A DNA stretch of 64,000 bases from Mannheimia cairinae (GCF_028649535.1 NZ_JAQSJE010000009.1:186001-250000), one strand, 5' to 3'. Shown: positions 40,730-50,463, counted from the stretch's first letter. A program made the numbers and translations. The notes: a model not told the origin generated them from the sequence alone.

Positions 40730-42976
40730 ATGACCACAGAAATCAATTATGAAGGCATTGAGCAAATGCCAATTAAGCGTTTTACCGAAGATGCTTATCT
40801 CAATTATTCAATGTATGTAATTATGGATAGAGCATTACCATTTATTGGTGATGGCTTGAAACCGGTACAACGTCGAATTATTTATGCAATGTCTGAATTA
40901 GGCTTAAATGCCTCTGCCAAATATAAAAAATCTGCTCGTACTGTCGGGGATGTTTTAGGTAAATTCCACCCTCACGGCGACAGTGCTTGTTACGAGGCGA
41001 TGGTTTTAATGGCTCAGCCGTTCTCTTATCGTTACCCTTTAGTTGATGGACAAGGGAACTGGGGGGCACCTGATGATCCGAAATCTTTTGCAGCAATGCG
41101 TTATACAGAATCAAAATTGTCTAAAATTGCAGAAGTGTTACTTGGAGAACTAGGGCAAGGCACGGTTGATTATCAACCGAATTTTGATGGCTCATTAGAA
41201 GAACCGAAGTATTTGCCTGCTCGACTTCCTCATATTTTGCTTAACGGTACAATGGGAATCGCAGTCGGTATGGCAACGGATATTCCGCCACATAATATTA
41301 ATGAATTAGCTGATGCAAGTGTTATGTTGCTAGATAATCCAAAAGCCACCTTAGACGACATTTTAACGGTGGTTCAAGGCCCTGATTATCCGACTGAGGC
41401 AGAAATTGTTACACCAAAAGCAGATATTGCCAAAATGTATGAGCAAGGTCGTGGTTCAATTAAAATGCGTGCAGTATGGAAGAAAGAAGAAGGGGAGATC
41501 GTTATTTCTGCACTTCCACATCAAGCATCGCCTTCAAAAATTATTGAGCAAATTGCGGCCCAAATGCGTAATAAAAAATTGCCAATGGTTGATGATATTC
41601 GAGATGAATCTGATCACGAAAATCCAATCCGCTTAGTGATTGCACCTCGTTCAAATCGTATTGATTTTGAAGCGTTAATGGATCATCTATTTGCTACGAC
41701 AGATCTTGAAAAAAGCTACCGTGCCAATATGAATATGATTGGGCTAGATGGCAAGCCTGCGGTTAAAAATCTACATACTATTTTAACCGAATGGTTGATG
41801 TTCCGTCGTACAACCGTCACTCGTCGTTTAAATTACCGTTTGAATAAAATTTTAAACCGCTTGCATATTTTAGAAGGTTTGATGATTGCCTTTTTAAATA
41901 TTGATGAAGTGATTGAGATCATTCGTAATGAAGATGAGCCGAAAACTGAATTAATGGCTCGTTTTAATTTAAGTGAACAACAAGCGGAAGCCATTTTAAA
42001 TTTACGTTTACGTCATTTAGCCAAATTAGAAGAACATCAATTACAGGCAGAAAAATCAGAACTTGAAAAAGAACGAGATGAACTACAACTGATTTTAGGT
42101 TCTGAGCGTCGCTTAAACACTTTAATTAAGAAAGAAATTCAAGCCGATGCAAAAACCTTTGCCAGCCCTCGTCGTTCGCCATTAATTGAACGAGCAGAGG
42201 CAAAAGCAATCTCAGAAAGTGATTTAACACCAGCAGAAGATGTTACCGTAATTCTATCTGAAAAAGGTTGGGTACGTTGTGCAAAAGGGCACGATATTGA
42301 TGTTGAAGCATTAAGTTACCGTGCGGGCGATGGTTATCTGGCTCACGCACGGGGTAGAAGTAATCAGCCCGTTGTGTTTTTAGATAGCACAGGTAGAGCT
42401 TATGCTTTAGAACCAACCACACTACCATCGGCTCGTTCGCAAGGCGAACCGCTAACAGGTAAAATTACGTTACCGGAAGGAGCAACGGTTCAGCAAGTAT
42501 TAATGGCAAATGCTGAGACGAAAATCTTAATGGCATCTGATTCTGGTTATGGTTTTATTTGCACGTTTGACGATCTGGTTTCTCGTAATAAAGCAGGGAA
42601 AGCGGTTATTTCTTTAACCGAAAATGCAAAAGTATTACCGCCGAAGTTACTTGAAAATGGGGAGGATTTATCGCTGGTTGCGATGAGTAATGTGGGTAGA
42701 ATGTTAGTATTCCCAGTCAGTGAACTTCCTGAATTATCCAAAGGGAAAGGGAATAAAATCATTAATATTTCTGCTGCGGCTGCAAAATCTGGTGATGAAT
42801 ACCTCGCTCGATTATTGGTAATTAAGCCAACGAATTCATTAGTTTTTGTTTCCGGTAAGCGTAAAATTACCCTTAAGCCAAGTGATATAGATAATTACCG
42901 TGGTGAGCGAGCAAGAAAAGGCTCCCAACTTGTAAGAGGCTTGAGTATAAATTCTACAGTAGAAATTATTGAATAG
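40730..42976 (+). CDS. parC: DNA topoisomerase IV subunit A
   Basis: ParC cuts and rejoins DNA in topoisomerase IV, which unlinks daughter chromosomes. The 748-residue protein (E. coli 752) has the catalytic Tyr125 in AAMRYTES. The quinolone-resistance region reads [10 protein letters not shown], with Ser85 and Glu89 (E. coli Ser80 and Glu84) in the wild-type state. parE is not adjacent, although in H. influenzae the two are neighbours. There is a 186-base gap to the divergent ycaO and a terminator after the stop. Confidence 0.97.
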   Translation: MTTEINYEGIEQMPIKRFTEDAYLNYSMYVIMDRALPFIGDGLKPVQRRIIYAMSELGLNASAKYKKSARTVGDVLGKFHPHGDSACYEAMVLMAQPFSYRYPLVDGQGNWGAPDDPKSFAAMRYTESKLSKIAEVLLGELGQGTVDYQPNFDGSLEEPKYLPARLPHILLNGTMGIAVGMATDIPPHNINELADASVMLLDNPKATLDDILTVVQGPDYPTEAEIVTPKADIAKMYEQGRGSIKMRAVWKKEEGEIVISALPHQASPSKIIEQIAAQMRNKKLPMVDDIRDESDHENPIRLVIAPRSNRIDFEALMDHLFATTDLEKSYRANMNMIGLDGKPAVKNLHTILTEWLMFRRTTVTRRLNYRLNKILNRLHILEGLMIAFLNIDEVIEIIRNEDEPKTELMARFNLSEQQAEAILNLRLRHLAKLEEHQLQAEKSELEKERDELQLILGSERRLNTLIKKEIQADAKTFASPRRSPLIERAEAKAISESDLTPAEDVTVILSEKGWVRCAKGHDIDVEALSYRAGDGYLAHARGRSNQPVVFLDSTGRAYALEPTTLPSARSQGEPLTGKITLPEGATVQQVLMANAETKILMASDSGYGFICTFDDLVSRNKAGKAVISLTENAKVLPPKLLENGEDLSLVAMSNVGRMLVFPVSELPELSKGKGNKIINISAAAAKSGDEYLARLLVIKPTNSLVFVSGKRKITLKPSDIDNYRGERARKGSQLVRGLSINSTVEIIE

Positions 42977-42995
42977 CATTATCACAATATCAAAG

Positions 42996-43026
42996 CTCCC
43001 CCTTAAATATTTAAAGGGGGAGTTTT
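42996..43026 (+). terminator. Terminator of parC
   Basis: CTCCCCCTT and AAGGGGGAG form a 9-bp GC-rich stem with a T-tail. Confidence 0.92.
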
Positions 43027-43082
43027 GATTTTAGAACTATATAAAATTATAAGCACTAAGATGGAAAATCAAAATCATATTT

Positions 43083-43125
43083 TGTGACATTAATCACAGT
43101 TGATTAGCATATTATTCGCTATAAT
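43083..43125 (+). promoter_or_regulatory. CRP-activated promoter for the leader ORF and yedE
   Basis: TGTGACATTAATCACA (43083-43098) is a perfect CRP half-site pair (TGTGA-N6-TCACA). A consensus TATAAT lies at 43120-43125. If transcription starts about seven bases later (near 43132), the CRP site is centred at about -41.5, the class II position. No good -35 is present, as expected for such a promoter. Confidence 0.78.
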
Positions 43126-43159
43126 AAAAATGGCATTTCGCCGTTATTAAGGAGTTAAT

Positions 43160-43276
43160 ATGATTTTCAAACCATCAGCGCTGGTCAGCGTGATGCTTGA
43201 ATCTCCATCAAGATCACTAGACCTGCCTTATTTTTACCTTTCAACTTTTTCTCAACATCAACAGGAGTCCGTATGA
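43160..43276 (+). CDS. Small leader ORF (38 codons) coupled to yedE
   Basis: ATG at 43160 is preceded by AAGGAG at optimal distance. The 38-residue product begins MIFKPSALVSVMLES and ends QHQQESV; its TGA overlaps the yedE start in an ATGA junction. The reading frame differs from yedE, so it is not an N-terminal extension. It shows no membrane helix and no family that I recognise. Two hairpins can form inside it (43173-43195 with a bulged G; 43196-43212). The strong ribosome site, promoter position and stop/start overlap argue for translation; a role as leader peptide or coupling device is inference. Confidence 0.55.
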   Translation: MIFKPSALVSVMLESPSRSLDLPYFYLSTFSQHQQESV

Positions 43277-44334
43277 AACTGCTTTCTTGGCCGGTTTTAG
43301 CAGGCTCTGTGTTAGGCATTGTTGCCCCTTTACTTAGTTATAATGGTAACCCTGCCAATATGGGCTTTTGTGCAGCCTGCTTTTTGCGTGATACGGCAGG
43401 TGCCGTAGGGCTACATTCTGCTGCACCATTACAATATATTCGCCCAGAGCTTATCGGGTTGGTATTTGGTGCATTATTAAGTGCAATCTTTTTTACGAAA
43501 GATTTTCGCCCGAGAGGGGGATCTTCCCCATTAACCCGTTTATTGCTCGGCTTTTTTGCGATGTTTGGGGCATTAACATTTTTAGGTTGCCCTTGGCGAG
43601 CCTATTTACGTTTAGGCGGAGGGGATTTAACTAGTTTAGCTGGGATTGTCGGGCTTTTTGTTGGTATTGTTATTTCTCTCTTTTTTGTTAAAAAAGGCTT
43701 TTCATTAGGGCGAGCAAAAACACAATCAACAGGGGTAGGCATAATCGGTATTATTATTACAATTATTTTATTTGTTTTGCTACTTACCCGATTTAGTTTT
43801 GGAGAAGGCTTACCGATTCATTTTTCCGAAAAAGGGCCAGGCTCTCAACAAGCTAGCTTATGGCTATCTTTAGGGGCAGGGTTACTAATTGGTGTGGTAA
43901 TGCAAAAATCACGTTTTTGTTCTATAGGGGCATTTCGTAATGTGATTTTATCTCGAGATATGAGTTTATTAAATGGTGTTATTGCAACCGTTGTTTTTGC
44001 TACCATAACCAATCTTGTTTTAGGGCAATTTAAATTCGGTTTTGAAAGCCAACCTATCGCTCATACTCAACATTTCTGGAGCTTTTTAGGAATGGTGCTT
44101 TGTGGATTATGTTTTTCATTAGGCGGCGGTTGCCCAGGTAAGCATTTAGTTCATATTGGCGAAGGCGATAATGATTCCGCTATTTTTGTGCTAGGAATGT
44201 TATTAGGTGGCGGTGCTGCACATCAATTTAATATTGCTGCATCAGGAGCGGGTATCAATTCCGCAACACCTTACGCATTAGCAATAGGTTTTGTATTCTG
44301 TATTTGGATTGGACTGACTCGTAAGGTGAGTTAA
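43273..44334 (+). CDS. yedE: YedE/YeeE-family selenium/sulfur membrane transporter
   Basis: A 353-residue polytopic inner-membrane protein with two homologous halves of the YeeE/YedE (Sulf_transp) type. Conserved cysteines, likely relay sites, occur in GFCAACFLRD, FLGCPWRAYL, SRFCSIGAF and LGGGCPGKHLV. E. coli YedE (FdhT) is linked to selenium metabolism, and its YeeE relative imports thiosulfate. The sirA/yedF-type sulfurtransferase usually next to it is missing. AGGAG at 43263-43267 serves the start, which overlaps the leader ORF stop. It is convergent with hcr. Confidence 0.85.
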   Translation: MKLLSWPVLAGSVLGIVAPLLSYNGNPANMGFCAACFLRDTAGAVGLHSAAPLQYIRPELIGLVFGALLSAIFFTKDFRPRGGSSPLTRLLLGFFAMFGALTFLGCPWRAYLRLGGGDLTSLAGIVGLFVGIVISLFFVKKGFSLGRAKTQSTGVGIIGIIITIILFVLLLTRFSFGEGLPIHFSEKGPGSQQASLWLSLGAGLLIGVVMQKSRFCSIGAFRNVILSRDMSLLNGVIATVVFATITNLVLGQFKFGFESQPIAHTQHFWSFLGMVLCGLCFSLGGGCPGKHLVHIGEGDNDSAIFVLGMLLGGGAAHQFNIAASGAGINSATPYALAIGFVFCIWIGLTRKVS

Positions 44335-44374
44335 GCAAATTGAGTAACAACTTATAGAATGCGTTGATAAAAAG

Positions 44375-44401
44375 AAAGAGCTAGTTTTACGCTAGCTCTT
44401 T
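44375..44401. terminator. Bidirectional terminator between yedE and hcr
   Basis: AAAGAGCTAG and CTAGCTCTTT form a perfect 10-bp stem with a 7-base loop, five bases from the hcr stop. Confidence 0.85.
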
Positions 44402-44405
44402 GTAA

Positions 44406-45425
44406 TTAGATATTTACAGAAACATCTGCTTTTACACGACAGCTACAAGCTAATACGTAGCCTTGGGCAATTTCTTCAGGGGTTAAATCACCTGTTTTAA
44501 CCACTTCATATTCTCCACCCGTTACCTGTGTTTTACATAAGCCGCATAAACCGGTACGACAACCAGAAACAACCGCTTGCTCTTGAGCTTCTAATGCTGA
44601 AAGTAGCGTCATACCAACTGGCACTTCAGCTTTAATTTGAGATACACCATTAATAGTTAAAGTTGTTTTTTCATCTGAGCTGATTTCGCTTGCTAAAGCA
44701 GTATCAAAAAATGCTTCAGTAAAGAAACGATCTTCTGATACACCTAGTGATAACACAATCTCTTTTAAAGCGTCCATATACGCTTGAGGGCCACAAGTCA
44801 TAACCGTGTAGTCAGCAATATTGGGCACCGCTTTGCGAATAATTTCTTGGCTAATACGACCTGATTCAAAACCCTCAGTCGCATCAACAGAAGCATTTAT
44901 AACAAGATTTAAACGAGGGAATTGTGCTTTAAGCTCAGCCCATTCTTGTTTGAAAATCACATCATTAGGGGAGTGTACACTGTGAATAACAGTCACATTG
45001 GTTTCAGGACGATTATTTAACAACCAACGAGCCATTGACATAATTGGTGTAACACCACTGCCCGCACCCACTAATAGATAATTGTCTGCAATGACCTGTT
45101 GGCAAGAAAATTCACCCATTGGGTCAGAAAACCAAACTTGATCGCCTACCTTAACATCATTATTAAGCCAGCTAGAACCGACGCCACCTTCAATTTCACG
45201 CACTGTAATTGTAACAAAACGGCTTTGCCCTGGTGTTGAAGATAATGAATAAGCACGAGTAATGTGAGGTGTGTTTTTAATGCTTACTAATGCATATTGC
45301 CCAGCTTGGTAAGGGTAGAAATCTTGAGCAATAAAATTAACGGTAGTCACACCTGGTGCTTCTTTTATAATTGAATGAACTTGTAATTCATTGATACATA
45401 ATGGATTTTTATTTGTATTTGCCAT
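44406..45425 (-). CDS. hcr: NADH oxidoreductase Hcr (reductase for Hcp)
   Basis: Hcr passes electrons from NADH to Hcp. The 339-residue protein has a FAD domain (RAYSLSSTPGQ), a NAD domain (YLLVGAGSGVTPIMSMARWL, then TCGPQAYMDAL) and a C-terminal plant-type [2Fe-2S] ferredoxin domain with the ligands in CRTGLCGLC and ACSC. Domain order and length match E. coli Hcr (322). It lies 87 bases after hcp on the same strand, with an inverted uptake-sequence pair between. Confidence 0.93.
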   Translation of the reverse strand: MANTNKNPLCINELQVHSIIKEAPGVTTVNFIAQDFYPYQAGQYALVSIKNTPHITRAYSLSSTPGQSRFVTITVREIEGGVGSSWLNNDVKVGDQVWFSDPMGEFSCQQVIADNYLLVGAGSGVTPIMSMARWLLNNRPETNVTVIHSVHSPNDVIFKQEWAELKAQFPRLNLVINASVDATEGFESGRISQEIIRKAVPNIADYTVMTCGPQAYMDALKEIVLSLGVSEDRFFTEAFFDTALASEISSDEKTTLTINGVSQIKAEVPVGMTLLSALEAQEQAVVSGCRTGLCGLCKTQVTGGEYEVVKTGDLTPEEIAQGYVLACSCRVKADVSVNI

Positions 45426-45441
45426 TTTAAAATTCCTTCTA

Positions 45442-45499
45442 GCAAGCGGTTGTTTTTAGTTAAAATTTTGCAAATTTTCAAACAAAAATAACCGCTTGT
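45442..45499. repeat. Inverted uptake-sequence pair between hcp and hcr
   Basis: GCAAGCGGT (45442-45450) and ACCGCTTGT (45491-45499) flank AT-rich sequence including TTTTGCAAA. In the hcp-hcr gap it could act as a partial terminator, lowering hcr relative to hcp. Confidence 0.65.
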
Positions 45500-45512
45500 T
45501 ATTAACTAATGA

Positions 45513-47174
45513 TTAAGCTTTTTTATTGATAATGTGCCCAAAATCTTGTTCTGGTGTTGTTAAGCCACTTAAACCAAATTTTTCGTGTAATAGAGCCATT
45601 ACATTATCATTTAAGAATGCAGGTTTACTTGGGCCTGAATACACGTTTTTTACGCCTAATGCTAACAGAGTTAATAATACGATAATCGCCTTTTGTTCAA
45701 ACCAAGAAAGCACGATAGACAGTGGTAATTCATTTAAGCCGATACCCAGTTTTTGCGAAAGGGTTACCGCAAGCATAATTGCTGAATAGGTATCGTTACA
45801 TTGTCCCGCATCTAATAGGCGAGGTAAACCGCCATCAATAGTACCGAAATCTAATTTATTGAAACGATATTTACCACAACCAAGGGTTAAAACTGCTGTA
45901 TCTTTCGGTAGTGCATAAGCTAAGTCTGTGTAGTAGTGACGTTCTTCTTTATCGCCATCACAACCACCAATTACGAACACATGGCTTAATTTACCGGCTT
46001 TTACTAAATCAATAACGGCATCAGAAGCATCAACTAATGTTTTACGACCAAAACCAACAGTAATGTAATGTTCTAATTCAGTATATGGGAAACCATCACA
46101 AGCTAATGCTTTTTCGATAGCAGGCGAGAAGTCGTGATCATCTAAATGAGTTACACCTGGCCAACCAACTATATTACGAGTGAAGATACGATCTGCATAA
46201 TTCCCAACATTTGGGTCGATCATACAGTTTGACGTCATAATGATAGAGCCAGGGAAGCGGGCAAATTCTTTTTGCTGATTTTGCCAGCCAGAACCATAGT
46301 TACCTACTAAATGCTTATATTTTTTAAGCTCTGGATAACCGTGAGCCGGTAACATTTCACCGTGAGTATAAATGTTAATACCTTTTCCTTCAGTTTGTTC
46401 TAAAAGCTCTTTAAGATCTTTTAAATCGTGACCTGAAATTAAAATACATTTACCTTTTACAGGGCGGATATTTACCGAAGCTGGCACCGGGTTACCAAAA
46501 TGTTCTGTTTCGCCCGCATCTAATAATGCCATTACTTTAAAGTTCATCGCACCAATAGCTAATGCTTTTTCAAGTAATTCATTTAAATCGCTTGGCTGAG
46601 TACCTAACCAAGACATAAATTCGTGATATTCCGTGTGGATTTCACTATCGAATTTATCTAATACATAAGCGTGTTCAAGGTAAGCGGCTGCACCTTTTAA
46701 GCCGTATAAGCATAATAAACGTACACCGTGAGCTTCTTCGCCAATTTCTGCACGATCGACATCTAAGGCAAATTCTTTTGCTTGTTCAGCTAATTGGTCA
46801 ATCGAAATGCCTTTTAACTCAATATGAGCAAGTGGATGATCAATATTCGTATTTGGTGTAACTTCATTAATCGCTTTGATTAATTCGTTACGGTAAACAA
46901 GAGCTTGCTGTGCATAGCCTACAATTCTTGCCGAATCAAAGTTTACATTCGTTAAAGTTGCAAAAAATGCACGAGGGGCAAATGCGTCCGCCTCAAGATT
47001 AATAATATTAAATTCACGAGCCTTTAATGCCCAAGCTGATAAACTATGAAGAGTAGCAATCAGAAGATCTTGTAAGTCTGAAGTTTCCGCTGTTTTTCCA
47101 CACATACCCTGAGAAAAGCTACAACCGTTGCCCACTGGGGTAACCATTGTTTGTTCACATTGAACGCAATACAT
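45513..47174 (-). CDS. hcp: Hydroxylamine reductase / hybrid cluster protein
   Basis: Hcp reduces nitric oxide (and hydroxylamine) under anaerobic conditions. The 553-residue protein (E. coli 550) has the N-terminal cysteines spaced C-x2-C-x11-C-x6-C (Cys3, 6, 18, 25), the pattern of the class with a [2Fe-2S] proximal cluster found in facultative anaerobes. Hybrid-cluster ligands fit [35 protein letters not shown] and [10 protein letters not shown]. The leader holds a candidate FNR site and an unassigned palindrome. Confidence 0.95.
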   Translation of the reverse strand: MYCVQCEQTMVTPVGNGCSFSQGMCGKTAETSDLQDLLIATLHSLSAWALKAREFNIINLEADAFAPRAFFATLTNVNFDSARIVGYAQQALVYRNELIKAINEVTPNTNIDHPLAHIELKGISIDQLAEQAKEFALDVDRAEIGEEAHGVRLLCLYGLKGAAAYLEHAYVLDKFDSEIHTEYHEFMSWLGTQPSDLNELLEKALAIGAMNFKVMALLDAGETEHFGNPVPASVNIRPVKGKCILISGHDLKDLKELLEQTEGKGINIYTHGEMLPAHGYPELKKYKHLVGNYGSGWQNQQKEFARFPGSIIMTSNCMIDPNVGNYADRIFTRNIVGWPGVTHLDDHDFSPAIEKALACDGFPYTELEHYITVGFGRKTLVDASDAVIDLVKAGKLSHVFVIGGCDGDKEERHYYTDLAYALPKDTAVLTLGCGKYRFNKLDFGTIDGGLPRLLDAGQCNDTYSAIMLAVTLSQKLGIGLNELPLSIVLSWFEQKAIIVLLTLLALGVKNVYSGPSKPAFLNDNVMALLHEKFGLSGLTTPEQDFGHIINKKA

Positions 47175-47216
47175 AAAATCACTCCAAATTAAATTTAAAT
47201 AAAAACAACTCTCAAT

Positions 47217-47237
47217 AACCTACTAAAATAGTAGGTT
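47217..47237. promoter_or_regulatory. Palindrome in the hcp leader
   Basis: AACCTACTA, AAA, TAGTAGGTT form a perfect 9-bp inverted repeat, flanked farther out by CTCAA and TTGAG. It lies 43-63 bases upstream of the hcp start. It could be an operator for a nitric-oxide regulator or a leader hairpin. It does not match the E. coli NsrR motif. Confidence 0.5.
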
Positions 47238-47307
47238 TTAAGTTGAGCTAATAATAAAAGCTAGAAAACAGAATAAAAAGGAAGATTTTAGTAAAAATCA
47301 CAAAAGT

Positions 47308-47321
47308 TTGATTTAGTTCAA
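47308..47321. promoter_or_regulatory. Candidate FNR site upstream of hcp
   Basis: TTGATTTAGTTCAA matches TTGAT-N4-ATCAA at nine of ten defined positions. hcp-hcr is FNR-activated in E. coli, so anaerobic activation is expected here too. The centre is about 140 bases from the start codon, leaving room for a long leader. Confidence 0.65.
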
Positions 47322-47396
47322 GTGAATTACTTATTCTTAGGTAGTAATTAACTTATTGTTTTTATTAAGAATTATTCTTAATAAAATTTGAAGATA

Positions 47397-47422
47397 AGAA
47401 AAAGGCGAGCATTGCTCACCTT
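47397..47422 (-). terminator. Terminator of queA
   Basis: On the minus strand AAGGTGAGC and GCTCGCCTT (one G-U pair) form a 9-bp stem with a three-base loop and TTTTT tail, 15 bases past the queA stop. Confidence 0.85.
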
Positions 47423-47436
47423 CTAAACAAAATGAT

Positions 47437-48522
47437 TTATGGGATGTCGTTTAACGCATTTGGGTTTTTATTGATAAACATTGCATCGCCATAGCTAAAG
47501 AAACGATATTTCTCTTTCACAGCGTGAGCATAAGCATTCATAGTGTTTTTATAACCCGCAAAAGCAGAAACTAGCATAATGAGAGTAGATTCAGGCAGAT
47601 GGAAGTTTGTTACCAACGCATCTACTACATTAAATGTTTTGCCGGGGTAGAGGAAAATAGAGGTGTCAGAAAAAAACGGAGCAATCAATTTTCCTTCTTT
47701 TTTAGCTGCCTCAGCCGCACTTTCAACTGAACGAACAGAAGTGGTACCCACCGCAATTACACGTTTGCCTTTTGCTTTAGTGGCTAAGATTTTATCCACA
47801 ACTTCTTGGCTTACTTCGGCATATTCTGCGTGCATTTTATGATCTTCAATGGTTTCAACACGCACAGGTTGGAATGTGCCAGCCCCAACGTGAAGCGTTA
47901 CAAAAGCCGTATCAACCCCTTTCGCTTTCAATTTTTCTAACATGGCATTATCAAAATGTAACCCTGCCGTTGGGGCAGCCACCGCACCAAGCACTTTGCT
48001 ATAAACGGTTTGGTAACGCTCTTGATCGGCATCTTCATCAGGGCGGTCAATGTAAGGAGGCAGAGGCATATGTCCTGCTTGTTGTAATAAATCGAATAAT
48101 GATTGCTCGGCATTAAATGCTAATTCAAATAACGTATCGTGGCGAGCAACCATCGTTGCCGTAAAGCCGTTACCTTCGCCGAGTTTATCTTCCCCAAAAA
48201 TTAATTCAGCTCCTTCTTTAGGTGCTTTTGAGGCTTTAACGTGGGCTAGGCAACGATGCTCATCTAACACTCGCTCAACTAATGCCTCAACTTTACCACC
48301 ACTTGGTTTTCTGCCATATAAACGGGCAGGAATCACACGGGTGTTATTAAAAATCAGCAAATCGCCTTCATTGATATGATGATATAAATCGGTAAATTGT
48401 TGGTCAGCAATTGTTCCTGTTTCCCCGTTTAAATGCAACAAACGGCTTGCAGAACGTTCAGCCGTTGGGTAACGAGCAATCAGTTCATCAGGTAGGTCAA
48501 AATGAAAGTCTGAAACTAACAC
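47437..48522 (-). CDS. queA: tRNA preQ1(34) S-adenosylmethionine ribosyltransferase-isomerase
   Basis: QueA transfers and isomerises the ribosyl moiety of SAM onto preQ1 in tRNA, the penultimate step of queuosine synthesis. The 361-residue protein (E. coli 356) shows [61 protein letters not shown] and [17 protein letters not shown], all highly conserved. tgt, often adjacent, is not in the window. It ends at its own terminator. Confidence 0.96.
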   Translation of the reverse strand: MLVSDFHFDLPDELIARYPTAERSASRLLHLNGETGTIADQQFTDLYHHINEGDLLIFNNTRVIPARLYGRKPSGGKVEALVERVLDEHRCLAHVKASKAPKEGAELIFGEDKLGEGNGFTATMVARHDTLFELAFNAEQSLFDLLQQAGHMPLPPYIDRPDEDADQERYQTVYSKVLGAVAAPTAGLHFDNAMLEKLKAKGVDTAFVTLHVGAGTFQPVRVETIEDHKMHAEYAEVSQEVVDKILATKAKGKRVIAVGTTSVRSVESAAEAAKKEGKLIAPFFSDTSIFLYPGKTFNVVDALVTNFHLPESTLIMLVSAFAGYKNTMNAYAHAVKEKYRFFSYGDAMFINKNPNALNDIP

Positions 48523-48599
48523 GAAATATCCTTTGTTTATCTTGTCAAAATGGCGGGAATGATAGCATAAAATGGCTGATAGAGGCAGGGGAGAGTTTT

Positions 48600-48657
48600 A
48601 CAAGCGGTAAATTATATTTAATAATTTGCAAAATTTGGTAGTAAATTAACCGCTTGT
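48600..48657. repeat. Inverted uptake-sequence pair upstream of queA
   Basis: Two full cores, ACAAGCGGT (48600-48608) and ACCGCTTGT (48649-48657), with TTTGCAAAATTT between. It lies between two minus-strand genes (after the 48744-49184 gene, before queA). Confidence 0.7.
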
Positions 48658-48673
48658 GCCTAAAGCTAATCAA

Positions 48674-48709
48674 GCACCAGCGTGGACGCTGGCGCTATCG
48701 GGGGGGGGG
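48674..48709. repeat. GC-rich hairpin followed by a run of ten G
   Basis: GCACCAGCGT and ACGCTGGCGC pair over 10 positions with one mismatch (G-U on the minus-strand RNA). Five bases later there are ten consecutive G (48700-48709), the longest homopolymer of G or C that I noticed. The sequence composition differs from the AT-rich surroundings. The downstream gene end on the minus strand is 34 bases away. Confidence 0.6.
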
Positions 48710-48743
48710 ATATTTCAGTTCTCGAGAGATATGATGTATTAGC

Positions 48744-49184
48744 TTAATTATCTTTCTCAATTCTCACTTGAATATGGGCGTTGCCTAAAAGCTGTTTTAA
48801 TTGTTCTGTTTTGGTAATTGTACCTATTCTAGTGTAGTAGTAATTACTATTAAAATTTTCATAAAAAATCACTAATGTATTATCTTGGAATAGCATAACA
48901 TCGCCTGCTTCTATATACCCAGCTCGTTTGTCATTGCTCGGTAAAGCTTGGGGTAAAGTCGAAAATTTTTCATTTTTCAAATGATCTTGCATCGTCAAAT
49001 CTAATGGTAGCAAATGAGCGAAGGCTCGGGCAGTATCATTATTTTCTAGCATTAAGTCAAATGATTGTTGATTAACACTCAACTTTACGATGTTCTGTTG
49101 TATATTCATAGTCAGTGTTTTTTGTTCTTGTATAGCATAACAGCTTGCCGTAGCTAATGTGGCTAAAATTAATATATATTTCAT
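48744..49184 (-). CDS. Exported cyclophilin-like fold protein
   Basis: The 146-residue protein has an N-terminal signal sequence ending ATASC, which could be a lipobox with Cys15 or a plain cleavage site after CYA. The mature part (LTMNIQQNIVKLSVNQQSFDLML, HLLPLDLTM, AGYIEAGDVMLFQDNTLVIFY, YTRIGTI) matches the cyclophilin-like small-protein fold (TM1367/DUF3830-type), which is not a proven isomerase. It follows the alpha/beta hydrolase gene by 57 bases on the same strand, and similar pairs occur in LysR-controlled detoxification clusters. Function unknown. Confidence 0.65.
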   Translation of the reverse strand: MKYILILATLATASCYAIQEQKTLTMNIQQNIVKLSVNQQSFDLMLENNDTARAFAHLLPLDLTMQDHLKNEKFSTLPQALPSNDKRAGYIEAGDVMLFQDNTLVIFYENFNSNYYYTRIGTITKTEQLKQLLGNAHIQVRIEKDN

Positions 49185-49241
49185 AGGGCTATTTGCTAAA
49201 AATTCCGTCTGAAAGTTATATGCGTTCAGACGGTAGCTTGT

Positions 49242-50333
49242 CTATTTCAAATTAGTTTTAAAAAACTGTTCGAACTTATCAAACGGAATTTTGCCCGCTT
49301 GATTGTCATATAAATCGACGTGAGTAGCATCAGGGACGATATACAGTTCTTTATCAGCATTACCTAGTGCTTTAAAAGCATCTTCACTGAAATAACGGCT
49401 ATGGGCATTTTCGCCGTGTACGATCAGGGTTGGTGTACGCATTTCTTTGGCATATTGTAGAATTGGCATATTAATCAATCCCAAAAATCCTGTTGTTGCC
49501 CAAGAGCCTTCAGGGTTTGAGTTTGCTGATCTTATGTGGAAACCGCGTTGGGTTGTATAAAAATCAGAATACTCTTTAATAAATTGTGGAGTATCAGCTT
49601 TGAAATCTTTGGCTCGAAGGTTATTTGGCGGCAACAGTTCCGTATAATCTTTTTGAGCTGCTGAAAAACGAATCTGATTAATATCCTGTTTCATTTTATA
49701 GCGAGCATCGGCATCTAATGAATCGTTATAACCGTTGGCTGTTACTCGAGTCATATCGTACATCGTACTAGTTGCAACCGCTTTAATACGGGTGTCTAGA
49801 ATAGCTGAATTTAAGGCAAAACCACCCCAACCACAGATACCTAAAATACCGATATTGCTTTGATTGGCATTATCAAGATTACCTAAAAAATCGACTGCGG
49901 CAGAAAAGTCTTCGGTATAGATTTCAGGGCTAGGCATATTTCTCGGTAAGCCTGAACTTTCGCCGCTATACGAACCGTCAAAAGCAAGCGTAACAAATCC
50001 CCGTTCTGCCAATGTCTGAGCGTACAGCCCTGAAACCTGTTCTTTCACTGCTCCAAAAGGTCCGCTTACTGCAATAGCAGGCATATTTCCTGAAGCATTT
50101 TTAGGTATATAAAGATCACCGACCAAAGTAATACCAAAGCGGTTTTTAAAGGTCACTTTACGGTGCTCAACTAAATCGGATTTAGGGAAAATTTTATCCC
50201 ATTCTTGGGTAAGATTAATTGTTTGTGCTGGAATATTTATCTGTGTTGCAGATGTTGGTAATGCATTTGCCATCGTATTAACTCCTAAAAAAGTGGTTAA
50301 AAGTGCGGTAGATAAGCTTTTTAATTTCATCAA
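49242..50333 (-). CDS. Exported alpha/beta hydrolase (dienelactone-hydrolase-like, Cys nucleophile)
   Basis: The 363-residue protein has a Sec signal peptide (cleavage near ANA, residue 24) and an alpha/beta-hydrolase fold. The nucleophile elbow reads GICGWGG with Cys167 in place of serine, as in dienelactone hydrolase and the YcjY-like group; VSGPFGAVKEQ, FDGSYSGESSG, TPTLIVHGENAHSRYFSE and the final histidine in PDATHVDLYD complete the pattern. Substrate unknown. It is divergent from a LysR regulator with 130 bases between; an inverted repeat in that gap may be the operator. Confidence 0.78.
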   Translation of the reverse strand: MMKLKSLSTALLTTFLGVNTMANALPTSATQINIPAQTINLTQEWDKIFPKSDLVEHRKVTFKNRFGITLVGDLYIPKNASGNMPAIAVSGPFGAVKEQVSGLYAQTLAERGFVTLAFDGSYSGESSGLPRNMPSPEIYTEDFSAAVDFLGNLDNANQSNIGILGICGWGGFALNSAILDTRIKAVATSTMYDMTRVTANGYNDSLDADARYKMKQDINQIRFSAAQKDYTELLPPNNLRAKDFKADTPQFIKEYSDFYTTQRGFHIRSANSNPEGSWATTGFLGLINMPILQYAKEMRTPTLIVHGENAHSRYFSEDAFKALGNADKELYIVPDATHVDLYDNQAGKIPFDKFEQFFKTNLK

Positions 50334-50347
50334 TATAACTCCTGTAG

Positions 50348-50371
50348 AAATATCTCAAATTCTTGATATTT
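50348..50371. promoter_or_regulatory. Candidate LysR operator
   Basis: AAATATC and GATATTT are inverted 7-bp arms separated by 10 bases, inside the divergent promoter between the hydrolase and LysR genes. Position and dyad form suit a LysR-type site; not matched to a known consensus. Confidence 0.35.
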
Positions 50372-50463
50372 ATTATATGAAATCAAAAATAAACTGATAA
50401 TAGAGCAAAAAGTTGATAGAATTTGAACCACAGGTTCACAATGTTTAGAAAAAAAGAAAGATA

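Noticed and set aside
40730-42976. Quinolone-resistance change in parC
   Set aside because: [10 protein letters not shown] retains the wild-type Ser and Glu.
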